Assembly: GCA_947483555.1 (NCBI GenBank)
Contig: CANKMW010000068.1
Location: 1 to 50,271, forward strand
Length of the DNA stretch: 50,271 nucleotides
Direction of reading: 5' to 3'
Source: Myxococcales bacterium
GTDB taxonomy: Bacteria; Myxococcota_A; Polyangia; Haliangiales; Haliangiaceae
Shown here piece after piece: positions 25,250 through 33,490 of the stretch. Both the position numbers and the translations under genes were made by a program. The notes below the pieces were generated by a model. That model made no database searches, was not told the origin of the DNA, and saw only the letters and a program-made list of their open reading frames with translations. Within the stretch, counting starts at the first letter, position 1, and every line of letters begins with the position of its first letter.

Positions 25250-26010
25250 GTGGTCCTCCTGTCCTGCCAGGCCTGCGACGCCGGCAGTCCATGTGCCTCG
25301 AGCTGGGGAACGATGACTTCGGACACGGTCTCGTAGAACAGCAGCCGGGCGTCGGCCCCGTCGCACAGCCCGTACGCCACCGCCTCGTCGGGCCAGGAGG
25401 TGGTGACCGGGATGTGGGCGAGCTCGTGCGCCTCGAGGTGACCGAACGCCAGCGGCAGGTAGCGAGCGACCGCGTCGAGCTCGCTGGCGTCGAGCTCGCC
25501 GAGCTGGTTGGCCAGGTAGCGCCAGCCGAAGCGGGCGTGGCCGACCTCGTCTGCCCAGATCCGTTCGAGCAGCGTGCGCAGCGGACCGTCCGGCATCTCG
25601 AGCCGCTCGGCGCCGATCAGGGCCACGGCGACGGTCTCGCTGAGGCAGCAGATGGAGATCACGTTGCGCACCACCGCCGCCCGCGGCGTGGTGTCGGGAT
25701 GGGTCGGCAGGATCGAGGGCGGTGGCACCTCGGCGAGCGCGGCCCCGCCGACCGCCTCGACCACCGCGCCGCACAGCATGCCGTGCTCGCGCTCCTCGGC
25801 GGCGAAGCCGCGGCACTGCTCGGCGTCCGGCGTGCGCCCGAGCGCCGCCAGCTGGGTGGCCAGGCCGTCGAACACGTGCGACGAGCCGTGCTCGTTGATC
25901 ATGCGGCCGCGCCAGGTCGCGATCACCGCCGGCGTCATCGCGCCGGGCGACGCGATGGCCGGCCGCCGCAGGCGTGCCGCGTCGCGAAGGTCGAGCGTCC
26001 CCAGCTGCAC
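25246..26010 (-). CDS. Ferritin-like diiron oxidase/oxygenase
   Basis: The GTG at 26010 (QLGTLDLRDAARL follows) is chosen; upstream starts would run into the divergent PhyH promoter. The four-helix pattern of ferritin-like diiron proteins is visible: GRMINEHGSSHVFDGLATQL, AEEREHGMLCGAVVEAVGG (E-x-x-H), CLSETVAVALIGAERLEM (E), and IWADEVGHARFGWRYL (D/E-x-x-H). The product has 254 residues and no signal peptide. Relatives include N-oxygenases and desaturases, as well as uncharacterised myxobacterial proteins. It is coupled to the Cys-rich lipoprotein gene. Confidence 0.75.
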   Translation of the reverse strand: MQLGTLDLRDAARLRRPAIASPGAMTPAVIATWRGRMINEHGSSHVFDGLATQLAALGRTPDAEQCRGFAAEEREHGMLCGAVVEAVGGAALAEVPPPSILPTHPDTTPRAAVVRNVISICCLSETVAVALIGAERLEMPDGPLRTLLERIWADEVGHARFGWRYLANQLGELDASELDAVARYLPLAFGHLEAHELAHIPVTTSWPDEAVAYGLCDGADARLLFYETVSEVIVPQLEAHGLPASQAWQDRRTT

Positions 26011-26104
26011 GTCCGCGACACTACCATGGCGGTCGGCGGTGCGCGTCGGGCCCGCGCGCACATCCGGACGTCCCGGGCCGCGCCCGCCGTGCGACCATCG
26101 GCGC

Positions 26105-26869
26105 GTGACCGCGCGTGACCACTTCGCCGAACACGGCTGGCTGGTCGTGCGCGCAGCGGTCACGGCGACCCGGGTCGCCGAGCTCGAGCACGCCCTCGAC
26201 GCGGTGATCCCCGAGCTCAGCTACCCGTCGTGGGGCGACCGGGTGGTCGAGGTCGCGTCGATCGCCCGCGCCTCCGACCAGCTCACCCGCCACGCCCACG
26301 ACGGCGCGATCGCGGCCATCGCCGGTGACGCGCTGGGCGCCAGCCGGATCCAGCTGCTGCAGGACACCGCGATGGTGAAGCCGGCAGCCCACGCTGGCTG
26401 CGTGGCATGGCACCAGGACTACACCTACCTCGGGTACCTCGATCGCCCGGCGGTGATCACCGCCCGCCTCGCGCTCACGCCGTGCACGATCGCCAGCGGT
26501 TGCCTGCGCCTGCTCGACGGCAGCCATCGCTGGGACCACGTCGGCGACAACCTGGCCTTCCGCCGCGGCTCGGTCGAGGACGCGCTCGACGCGCTGCCCG
26601 CCGAGCTGCGGGCCCGGGTTCCGGCCGCCGAGGTCACGCTCGAGCTGGCGCCCGGCGACGTCAGCTTCCACCACTGCCTCACCTTCCACGCCAGCGACGC
26701 CAACACCAGCGCCCGCCCCCGCAAGACCCTGGTGGTGCGGCTGTTCGACGCCGCCTGCCGGCTGGCGCCATCGCGACTGCCGTCGCCGGAGGCCGCGGCC
26801 TACTTCCCGACCGACGCCGACGGCCACCTCGACGGCGCCGCGTTCCCGGTGCTGTGGAGTGCGGGCTGA
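26105..26869 (+). CDS. Phytanoyl-CoA dioxygenase (PhyH) family protein
   Basis: The GTG at 26105 starts a 254-residue protein with the PhyH jelly-roll: YFxxxG-like start DHFAEHGWLVVRAAV, iron ligands in AWHQDYTYLG (H-x-D) and HHCLTFHASDANTSARPRKT (distal His with Arg for 2-oxoglutarate). SGCLRLLDGSHRW is the usual central motif. It should hydroxylate a small lipid-like or amino-acid substrate. It diverges from the diiron/lipoprotein pair with 94 bases between. Confidence 0.85.
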   Translation: MTARDHFAEHGWLVVRAAVTATRVAELEHALDAVIPELSYPSWGDRVVEVASIARASDQLTRHAHDGAIAAIAGDALGASRIQLLQDTAMVKPAAHAGCVAWHQDYTYLGYLDRPAVITARLALTPCTIASGCLRLLDGSHRWDHVGDNLAFRRGSVEDALDALPAELRARVPAAEVTLELAPGDVSFHHCLTFHASDANTSARPRKTLVVRLFDAACRLAPSRLPSPEAAAYFPTDADGHLDGAAFPVLWSAG

Positions 26870-26911
26870 TGGTCGTGGCCCGGCGGCCGGCGATCGCGCT
26901 AGGGTTCGCGC

Positions 26912-27193
26912 ATGTGTCGGAACATCCGCGTCCTCCACAACTTCGCGCCGCCGACGACGCCCGCCGAGATCGAAGCGGCGGCCACCCAGTTCGTCCGCAA
27001 GGTCAGCGGTACGACGCGACCGTCGCCGGCGAACCAGGGCGCCTTCGACGCCGCGATCGAGGCGATCACCGCGGCCACCACCCGCCTCCTCGATGAGCTC
27101 GAGGCCCGCGGCGCCCCGCGCACGCGCGAGGGCGAGGCCGCCAGGGCCCGGGCGCGGTGGGATCAGCGGGTGGCCCGGATGGGCAAGGCTTGA
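26912..27193 (+). CDS. DUF2277 family protein
   Basis: The 93-residue product starts MCRNIRVLHNFAPPTTPAEI and contains ATQFVRKVSG and PSPANQGAFDAAI, which are the conserved features of DUF2277. Family members are small, soluble and uncharacterised. The length is typical. It follows the PhyH gene by 42 bases on the same strand. Confidence 0.9.
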   Translation: MCRNIRVLHNFAPPTTPAEIEAAATQFVRKVSGTTRPSPANQGAFDAAIEAITAATTRLLDELEARGAPRTREGEAARARARWDQRVARMGKA

Positions 27194-27280
27194 TGATCAC
27201 GTCCGCGACGCTGTCGATCTTCGGCCGCAGCTCGGATCGCATCGAGCTGTGCCGGCCGGCGATCTGAGCGGGCGCGGGTG

Positions 27281-27766
27281 ATGACCGCGCGCCAGGGTAC
27301 GGTCGCGCTGGTCGCTGCGACCCTGATGGTGCTCGCGCTCCTCGGCTGGCTCGATCTCCAGCTGACGTCGGCGGTGGTGCCGCACGGCATCCTGTCATTC
27401 GAGTTCGCGACCACGCACGGCCGCGCGGTCGAGATCGTCGCCGAGTGGCGGCGCCTCGGTGACGCCGGGTTCGCCGCCGCGTCGCTGGGCGTCGACGTCG
27501 CGTTCCTGGTCCTGTACGCCACCGTGCTGCGCCGCGGCTGCCGATGGGTCGGCGCGCGACGCTGGGCCGGCGCCAGCCGCGGCTTCGCGGTCGCCGCGGT
27601 CGTCGCGGCCGGCCTCGACCTGGTCGAGAACCTCGCGCTCGGCGCCCTGCTCGCCGGCGCCGGGCCGACCTGGCTCGCGCCGGCGGCGACCGCGTGCGCC
27701 ACGATCAAGTTCGTCGCCGCCGCCGCGACCATCGGCTTCCTCGGCTGCGGTGCGGTGGCGCGGTGA
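27281..27766 (+). CDS. Small integral membrane protein, about four helices
   Basis: The ATG at 27281 is preferred to GTG 27278. The 161-residue protein has hydrophobic segments near residues 8-28, 63-82, 95-118 and 128-155 (for example VALVAATLMVLALLGWLDLQ and FAVAAVVAAGLDLVENLALG). A conserved-looking D-x-V-E-N sits in the third helix. No family is recognised. The next gene starts 13 bases after its stop. Confidence 0.6.
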   Translation: MTARQGTVALVAATLMVLALLGWLDLQLTSAVVPHGILSFEFATTHGRAVEIVAEWRRLGDAGFAAASLGVDVAFLVLYATVLRRGCRWVGARRWAGASRGFAVAAVVAAGLDLVENLALGALLAGAGPTWLAPAATACATIKFVAAAATIGFLGCGAVAR

Positions 27767-27779
27767 TACGCTGCGCGCC

Positions 27780-28592
27780 ATGAGCGAAGATGGCAGCGAC
27801 GGCGACGCCTACGGCACCGCCGCGCTCGACGCGCCGGTCACCCGCGCCGACTTCGAGCGCGCGCTGCGCTACCTCAACCTGAACGACCTCGAGCTGCGCG
27901 ACGGCGTGTTGCAGCTCGGGGCCCGCGTGGTGACGCTGATCGACGAGCTGACCCGACGCCTCGATCGGGTCGAACCCGAGCCGGCACCGCCCGGCACGCC
28001 GGCACCCGCGGCCGAGCACACCGTCGAGCGCTCGGTGGCCGAGAAGCTGCCGGAGACCATGGCCGGGGTCCGCGCCGCCGACGCTCGGGGTCGATGGCCG
28101 GTCTCGCTCGACGTCGGCGGCGGCAAGTACGAGGCCGAGTCGTCGTCGCCGCCGTGCGCCGAGGTGATGCACCTGTGCCAGGCCCGCTGCTGCGGATTCA
28201 ATTTCGCGCTGTCGACCGAGGACCTCGACGAGGGGGTCATCCGCTGGGACTACGGCCAGCCGTACCTCATCCGCCAGCGGGCCAGCGATCGCTACTGCGT
28301 GCACAACGACCCCGAAAGCCGCCGCTGCACCGTGCACGAACATCGACCGCGAACCTGCCGGGTCTACGACTGCACCCACGATCCGCGGGTGTGGATCGAT
28401 TTCGCGAACCGGATCCCGGCGCCCCTGGCGGCGGCGCGGGTGGTGCCGGAGCAAGCCGCCGAGGACGGGTTCGACCTCCTCGAGCGGGCGCGGGCGCGAG
28501 CCGCGGCGGTGCGCGCCGAGCGGACGTCGGTGGCCAACAGCTGTGCGGAACCCGGCCCGCGCCGCGGCCCGCGCTCACCGCCGCGGCCCTGA
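27780..28592 (+). CDS. YkgJ family cysteine-cluster protein
   Basis: The ATG at 27780 gives 270 residues. The N-terminal 120 residues are helical and acidic. The C-terminal half holds the Zn/Fe-chelating pattern: MHLCQARCCGFNFALS, then YCVHNDPESRRCTVHEHRPR and TCRVYDCTHDPRVW, the usual C-x-x-x-CC, C, C, C order. Members bind a metal cluster and have unknown function. It is the second protein of this general type in the window after the one at 7402-8388. Confidence 0.85.
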   Translation: MSEDGSDGDAYGTAALDAPVTRADFERALRYLNLNDLELRDGVLQLGARVVTLIDELTRRLDRVEPEPAPPGTPAPAAEHTVERSVAEKLPETMAGVRAADARGRWPVSLDVGGGKYEAESSSPPCAEVMHLCQARCCGFNFALSTEDLDEGVIRWDYGQPYLIRQRASDRYCVHNDPESRRCTVHEHRPRTCRVYDCTHDPRVWIDFANRIPAPLAAARVVPEQAAEDGFDLLERARARAAAVRAERTSVANSCAEPGPRRGPRSPPRP

Positions 28593-28683
28593 CCTGACCT
28601 GATCCGGCAGTGGTCCATCCTCCGAACGGGTTTTTTTTCCCGCCCCACGCAACCGCGCTCGCCGGGCGCCGACAACCGTGGTC

Positions 28684-30328
28684 ATGAGAGCACCCATGGC
28701 GAACCTCGCGATCAAGCGCTACCCGTCGGTCCGGACGTCCACCGCAGCTCGGACCATCCCGTTCTTGATCGTCGGATGGACCGGCGTGGCCGCCGCGGGG
28801 CCGCTCGACAAGCCGGCCTTCAGCGCCAGCCCGGCCGAGTTGCTCGCCGAGGCCAAGGCGGTCGCCGGCACCGACGCCGCGGTGGTGGTCCTGCGCGATG
28901 ACATGACGATCACGTACGACGACGCCGGCCGCGCCGAGCACCACTACCGCGTGGTCGCGGCGATCCTGAAGCCGGCCGCCGTCGACGACTGGGGCACCAT
29001 CGAGCTCGACTGGAAGCCGTTCTATCAGGAGCGGCCGACCATCCGGGCTCGCGTGATCGCCGCCGACGGCACGGTCGCCGAGATCGATCCGTCGCTGTTC
29101 AATGACACCCCCGCGGTCAGCGAATCGCCGAGCGTGTTCTCCGATCGACGCGTGCTCGAGGCCGCGCTGCCGCGGCTGGCGGTCGGCTCGGTGCTGGAGG
29201 AGACCTTCGCGATCAAGGATCGCGAGCCGCTGCTGGCCGCCGGCGTGGTCGATCAGCGCTACGTCGGCCGCTGGGTCCCGGTGCGGCGCACGACCGTGAC
29301 CATCGACGGCCCGGCAACCCGGCCCCTCAAGGTGGTCGCGCGCGGCTTCGCGAAACCACCGGTGCCGACGCGGGTGACCCGCGCCGGCCGCACGCGCTGG
29401 ACCTACGACCTCGGGCCGCTCGACGCCCGCCGCCGCTCCGACGCCGGCGTCCCCGGCGACGTCGCCGACCACCCCCACATCGGGGTCGGCACCGCGGCGA
29501 GCTGGGCGGCGGTCGCCGCCGACTATCGGCGCCTGGTGGACGCCCGCATGAAGGATCCGGTCGTGGCTCCCGCCGGCCTCACGGCGGCGAGCCAGCGGGC
29601 GACGGTCGACCGCACGCTGGCGTGGCTGCACGCCCATGTCCGCTACACCGGGATCGAGCTGCGCGACTCGGCCATCATCCCGTGGACGCCAGCCGAGACG
29701 CTGGCGCGCGGCTTCGGTGACTGCAAGGACAAGGCGACCCTGCTGGTCGCCTTGCTCCGCGCCAGCGGCGTGTCCGCCGACCTGGCGTTGCTCTCGACCG
29801 GGCCCGGCACCGACGTCGATCGCGAGCTACCCGGCATGGGCGGGTTCGATCACGCGATCGTGCGCGCCCGGGTCGACGGCCAGGAGTTGTGGATCGACGC
29901 CACCGAGGATGGCCTGCCAGCCGGTCAGTTGCCGGCCCGCGATCAAGCGCGGCTGGCGCTGGTCATCGCGCCCGCGACCCGCGACCTGGTGTTGACCCCC
30001 ACCCCGGCGCCGGCCGAGAACCTGATCCGCGAGGTGCGAACCTACACGCTCGCGGAGGCCGGCGCGGCCGCGGTCAAGGAGGTCACCAGCGAGCGCGGCG
30101 TGTACTGGGACCACCACCGGCGCTGGATCCGCGACGCCACGCGCGCCGCGGTCGAAAAGGATCTGACCGCCTACGTCGCGCGACAGTACGTGGGCGAGCT
30201 GACCGACTTCTCCGCCACCATCCCCGGCGACATCACCCAGCCGTTCCACCTGACCGTCGAGGCCGATCACGTGGCGCGCGCGTTCACCGGCCGCGAGCAG
30301 GTCGACGTCTACCTGTTCACGACCGACC
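28684..30328 (+). CDS. DUF3857/transglutaminase protein, N-terminal part before a frameshift
   Basis: The ATG at 28684 starts a protein with a signal (TIPFLIVGWTGVAAAGP), a DUF3857 domain (about residues 30-240: DDMTITYDDAGRAEHHYRVV, ERPTIRARVIAADGTVAEID) and a transglutaminase-like domain with the Cys block ARGFGDCKDKATLLVALLRA, GGFDHAIVRA (His) and LWIDATEDGL (Asp). The reading frame goes wrong at about 30328: the next natural codons (ACG CTG GTG CGG) lie one base off. Beyond it the frame runs on to 31542 only as antisense-like sequence. Together with the next entry it should make one ~1365-residue protein. Confidence 0.7.
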
Positions 30329-30334
30329 ACGCTG

Positions 30335-32782
30335 GTGCGGGTTCCCGACACCTTCCGGGCCGACGATGCCGACGTCGCCGACGCCGTGACCGAGCGCCGC
30401 ATCGACTACGTCTGGCATCAGCCGCACGTCTACGAGCTCGAGAGCCGCCTGGTGCTGCCGGCCGGCTACAGCGCGCCGACCCTGGTCGCCAGCGAGACTC
30501 GTGCGCTCGGCACGATGACGCTGACCACGTCGCGGCGGCGCGACGGCGACGCGCTGGTGATCACGTACCGCCTCGATACCGGCAAGCGCCGCATCACGGC
30601 CAGCGAGCTGCGCGCCACCCGCGCCGCCGTGCTCGCGCTCCAGGGCGCGGCGAACGAGCACGTCATCCTGAGCCAGGTCGGCGCCACGTTGCTCCACGAC
30701 GGCAAGATCAAGGAGGCCCTCCGCGAGTTCCATCGCCTGGTCGCGCTGCACCCGACCGAGGCCATCCATCACGCTCAGCTCGCCGAGACCTACCGCCAGG
30801 CCGGCATGGGCGCCGCGGCGCGGCGGGCGGCGCGCGAGGGCGTGAGGGTCGAGCCGACCTCCGGCGATGCCTACTCGGTGCTCGGATTCCAGCTCCGCCG
30901 CGACACCACCGGGCGCGACCACGGCTTCGACGCCGATCGTGCCGGCGCGATCGCGGCCTACCGCAAGGCGCTGGTCCTGACCCCGGCCCATGTCGGCGCG
31001 ATGACCGAGCTGGCCGGCCTGCTCGCGGTCGACGAACGCGGCTGGCCGACCACCGTGCGCCGCGATCTGCTGGAGGCGATCGCGCTCTGGCGTCGCGCCA
31101 ACGAGCGCTCCGACAGCCACGACTACGACCAGGTGATCGTGGAGACACTGCTGGCGGCGAGCAGCCACGCCGAGGCCGAAGCCGCCGCCCGCGCCCTGCC
31201 GGCGTCCGACACCAGCGCCGCGCTCCAGGTCACCGCGGCCGCCGCCGGGCGCGGTGCTCGCGCCGCGCTGCTGCTGGCGCGGTCCCTGGCGACCGGGCCG
31301 GCGCGCACCCAGCTCATCACCGACGTGCGGGGCCGGCTCATGGGGCTCCGGCTCTACGAGCCGATGCGCCAGCTCCACGCCGAGATCGCCGGCTCGACCG
31401 AGCCACGGCAGGCGCTGATGATCGCCAACCTGGTTCGCGTCGACCCGACCACGCTCGATCCCCGCGACCCGACGACCCCGGTGCGGCTCGCGGTGCTCCC
31501 GATCCTGAGCGTCCCGGCCGCCAGCCGGCCGTGGTCGGATGACCTGGCGACGGATCTCGCCGTCGCCGCCAACGTCGCGACCGGCATGACGGGCACGATG
31601 CGAGCGCTACCGCGCGCGGTGGTCGTCGACCTCAGCATGGCGACCGCCACGTTGACCACGGTCGGCAGCGCGACCGACGGCTGGCGCGTGGAGTTCGACG
31701 GCGGCAACGGCCGCATGGGGTTCTATGTCGTGCTCGACAAGGCCGGCGCGCGGCTGATCGGCGGCACCGGCATGACGACCGACGTCGGCCGCCTGATGCT
31801 GGCCCTGGTGGCCAGGAAGGACGTCGCCGGCGCGGCCCGATGGTTGAAGCGGGTGATCGACGACGTCGGAACCGCACCCAGCGACGACACCCTCGAAGAC
31901 CTGCTCGCGATCTATCACGACGAGATCGCCGGCGCTGCCGGCACGCCGCCGAGCGCGAGCCTCGAGGTCGCAGCGGCGCTCCTGGTCGCCCCCCACGCGC
32001 CGGCGACCGCGGTCCCGATCCTGCGTCGCTGCGCGGTCGCCGGGACGACGTCGAGTGCGCGCTGCCGCGCCGGCCTGCTGCGGGTGTTGCGGGCCCTGGA
32101 ACGATGGGACGAAGCCGCTACCATGGCGGGCGCGGTCGTGGCCGATCCGGACCGCGTCCTCGTGGGTGCCTACGCGCTGGCCGCCGGCGGGCGGTTCGAC
32201 GAGGCGATCGCCGCGCTGGAGCAAGCGCTGGCGACCGCGCCCACCGACCTCCAGCTGCTCAACGCTCGCGCCCTGGTGGCGATCGAAGCCGAGGGCTGGA
32301 CCAAGGCGCAACCGTTGGTGGCCAAGGTGGTCGCGCATCCCGCGATCGACGCCGGCCTGCTCAACCTGGCCGGGTGGCTCAGCGCCTACCACGATCCGGT
32401 GCTGGCCAACGCGCGGCAACTCGGCAACCGCGCCCAGCGGATGACCACCGCGATGGCGGCGCAACTCGCCAACACGCTCGCCGTGATCGAGGCCGAAGCC
32501 GACGAGCCGTACCAGGCCTGGCAGTACCTCCAGAAGGCGCCGACCCGCCGGCTGGAAGACCCGCCGATGTCGGCCGACTGGTATGCGATCGGACGCATCG
32601 CCGAGAGCTACGGCCTGCGCGCCGACGCGATCGCCGCCTACCGCAAGATCGCGCGGCAGCCCCGGCAGGTCGGCGTCGTCTCCGAGTACGACTTCGCGCA
32701 GCGCGCCCTCGTGCGCCTGGGCGCGACCGCCCCGGTGGCGCGCCCCACCGGCAGACGACCGGCAGCGTCGGCGCCGCGGTGA
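30335..32782 (+). CDS. DUF3857/transglutaminase/TPR protein, C-terminal part after a frameshift
   Basis: This frame (possible GTG at 30335) continues the previous protein: VPDTFRADDADVADAVTERR and a beta-sandwich region, then TPR repeats (KEALREFHRLVALHPTEAIH, AAYRKALVLTPAHVGAMTEL, DEAIAALEQALATAPTDLQL, PTxRRLED). The remainder of the DUF3857 tail and TPR array match the usual order for myxobacterial members (DUF3857, transglutaminase, DUF3858-like, TPR). A start at 30335 would lack a signal peptide, so a single frameshifted gene is likelier than two genes. The true event may be an assembly error. Confidence 0.7.
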   Translation: MRVPDTFRADDADVADAVTERRIDYVWHQPHVYELESRLVLPAGYSAPTLVASETRALGTMTLTTSRRRDGDALVITYRLDTGKRRITASELRATRAAVLALQGAANEHVILSQVGATLLHDGKIKEALREFHRLVALHPTEAIHHAQLAETYRQAGMGAAARRAAREGVRVEPTSGDAYSVLGFQLRRDTTGRDHGFDADRAGAIAAYRKALVLTPAHVGAMTELAGLLAVDERGWPTTVRRDLLEAIALWRRANERSDSHDYDQVIVETLLAASSHAEAEAAARALPASDTSAALQVTAAAAGRGARAALLLARSLATGPARTQLITDVRGRLMGLRLYEPMRQLHAEIAGSTEPRQALMIANLVRVDPTTLDPRDPTTPVRLAVLPILSVPAASRPWSDDLATDLAVAANVATGMTGTMRALPRAVVVDLSMATATLTTVGSATDGWRVEFDGGNGRMGFYVVLDKAGARLIGGTGMTTDVGRLMLALVARKDVAGAARWLKRVIDDVGTAPSDDTLEDLLAIYHDEIAGAAGTPPSASLEVAAALLVAPHAPATAVPILRRCAVAGTTSSARCRAGLLRVLRALERWDEAATMAGAVVADPDRVLVGAYALAAGGRFDEAIAALEQALATAPTDLQLLNARALVAIEAEGWTKAQPLVAKVVAHPAIDAGLLNLAGWLSAYHDPVLANARQLGNRAQRMTTAMAAQLANTLAVIEAEADEPYQAWQYLQKAPTRRLEDPPMSADWYAIGRIAESYGLRADAIAAYRKIARQPRQVGVVSEYDFAQRALVRLGATAPVARPTGRRPAASAPR

Positions 32783-32796
32783 TACCGTGGGCCGCG

Positions 32797-33372
32797 ATGC
32801 GAGCGCTGCGCTGCTGGCTGGTCGTGGCCGTCTGCCTCGTCGGGTGCGGGCGCATCAACTACGACCCGCTCGACGACGCCGGCGACGACGACCTCGATGG
32901 CGGTGACGACGACGGGACCGATGGTCCGGACGGCGGTCCATGCCCCGTCGGCTACACGCCGCTCGACGGTAGCTGTTACCGCGTCGTGGCCACGCTCCGC
33001 GACTGGCTGGCCGCCGAGACCGACTGCGAGGCCGACGGCGCCGGTTCCCACCTGGCGACCATCGTCGACGTCGACGAGCACTTCGACCTCCACGACCTGG
33101 CCACCGCCCAGAGCGGCGGCGTCGAGGTGTGGATCGGCTACACCGATCGGATCGGCGAAGGGACCTTCCGCTGGGTGTCACCAGGTGGGCTCGATCCGTC
33201 CGGAGACTCGTGCTTCTTCGGCGCCGGCGGACCGGTCAACAGCCCGAGCGAGAACTGTGTCGCGCAGCGCTCGGCCACCAACTGCGGCGACTGGTTCGTG
33301 CGCGACTGCGCCCTGCCCCGGCCCTACATCTGCGAGCACGACGGCCGCGACGCGGAGCCGTCGGCGTTCTGA
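32797..33372 (+). CDS. Lipoprotein with C-type lectin-like domain
   Basis: The ATG at 32797 gives signal ALRCWLVVAVCLVGCGR (lipobox LVGC). An acidic Asp/Gly linker (residues 25-48) precedes a C-type lectin fold: CPVGYTPLDGSCYRV, WLAAETDCEADGAGSHLATI, VEVWIGYTDRIGEGTFRWV, ENCVAQRS and DWFVRDCALPRPYICE, with the four core cysteines. Calcium-site motifs such as EPN/WND are only partly recognisable. It is likely a surface protein binding sugar or protein. 191 residues. Confidence 0.85.
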   Translation: MRALRCWLVVAVCLVGCGRINYDPLDDAGDDDLDGGDDDGTDGPDGGPCPVGYTPLDGSCYRVVATLRDWLAAETDCEADGAGSHLATIVDVDEHFDLHDLATAQSGGVEVWIGYTDRIGEGTFRWVSPGGLDPSGDSCFFGAGGPVNSPSENCVAQRSATNCGDWFVRDCALPRPYICEHDGRDAEPSAF

Positions 33373-33490
33373 TGGGGACAGCTGACCCTGGAGCGGACTT
33401 GCCGGCGCCTCGAGCAGTCACCCGGCGCTGGACACAACTGCCCGTGATCACGAGGGATCGCTCGGCACCCGGCTTGCTGCTGGTGGGGCC

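Noticed and set aside
28625..28645. CGGG-TTTTTTTT-CCCG between the YkgJ-type gene and the DUF3857 gene as a terminator.
   Set aside because: The stem is only 4 bp with the T run in the loop, so it does not have the shape of a terminator.
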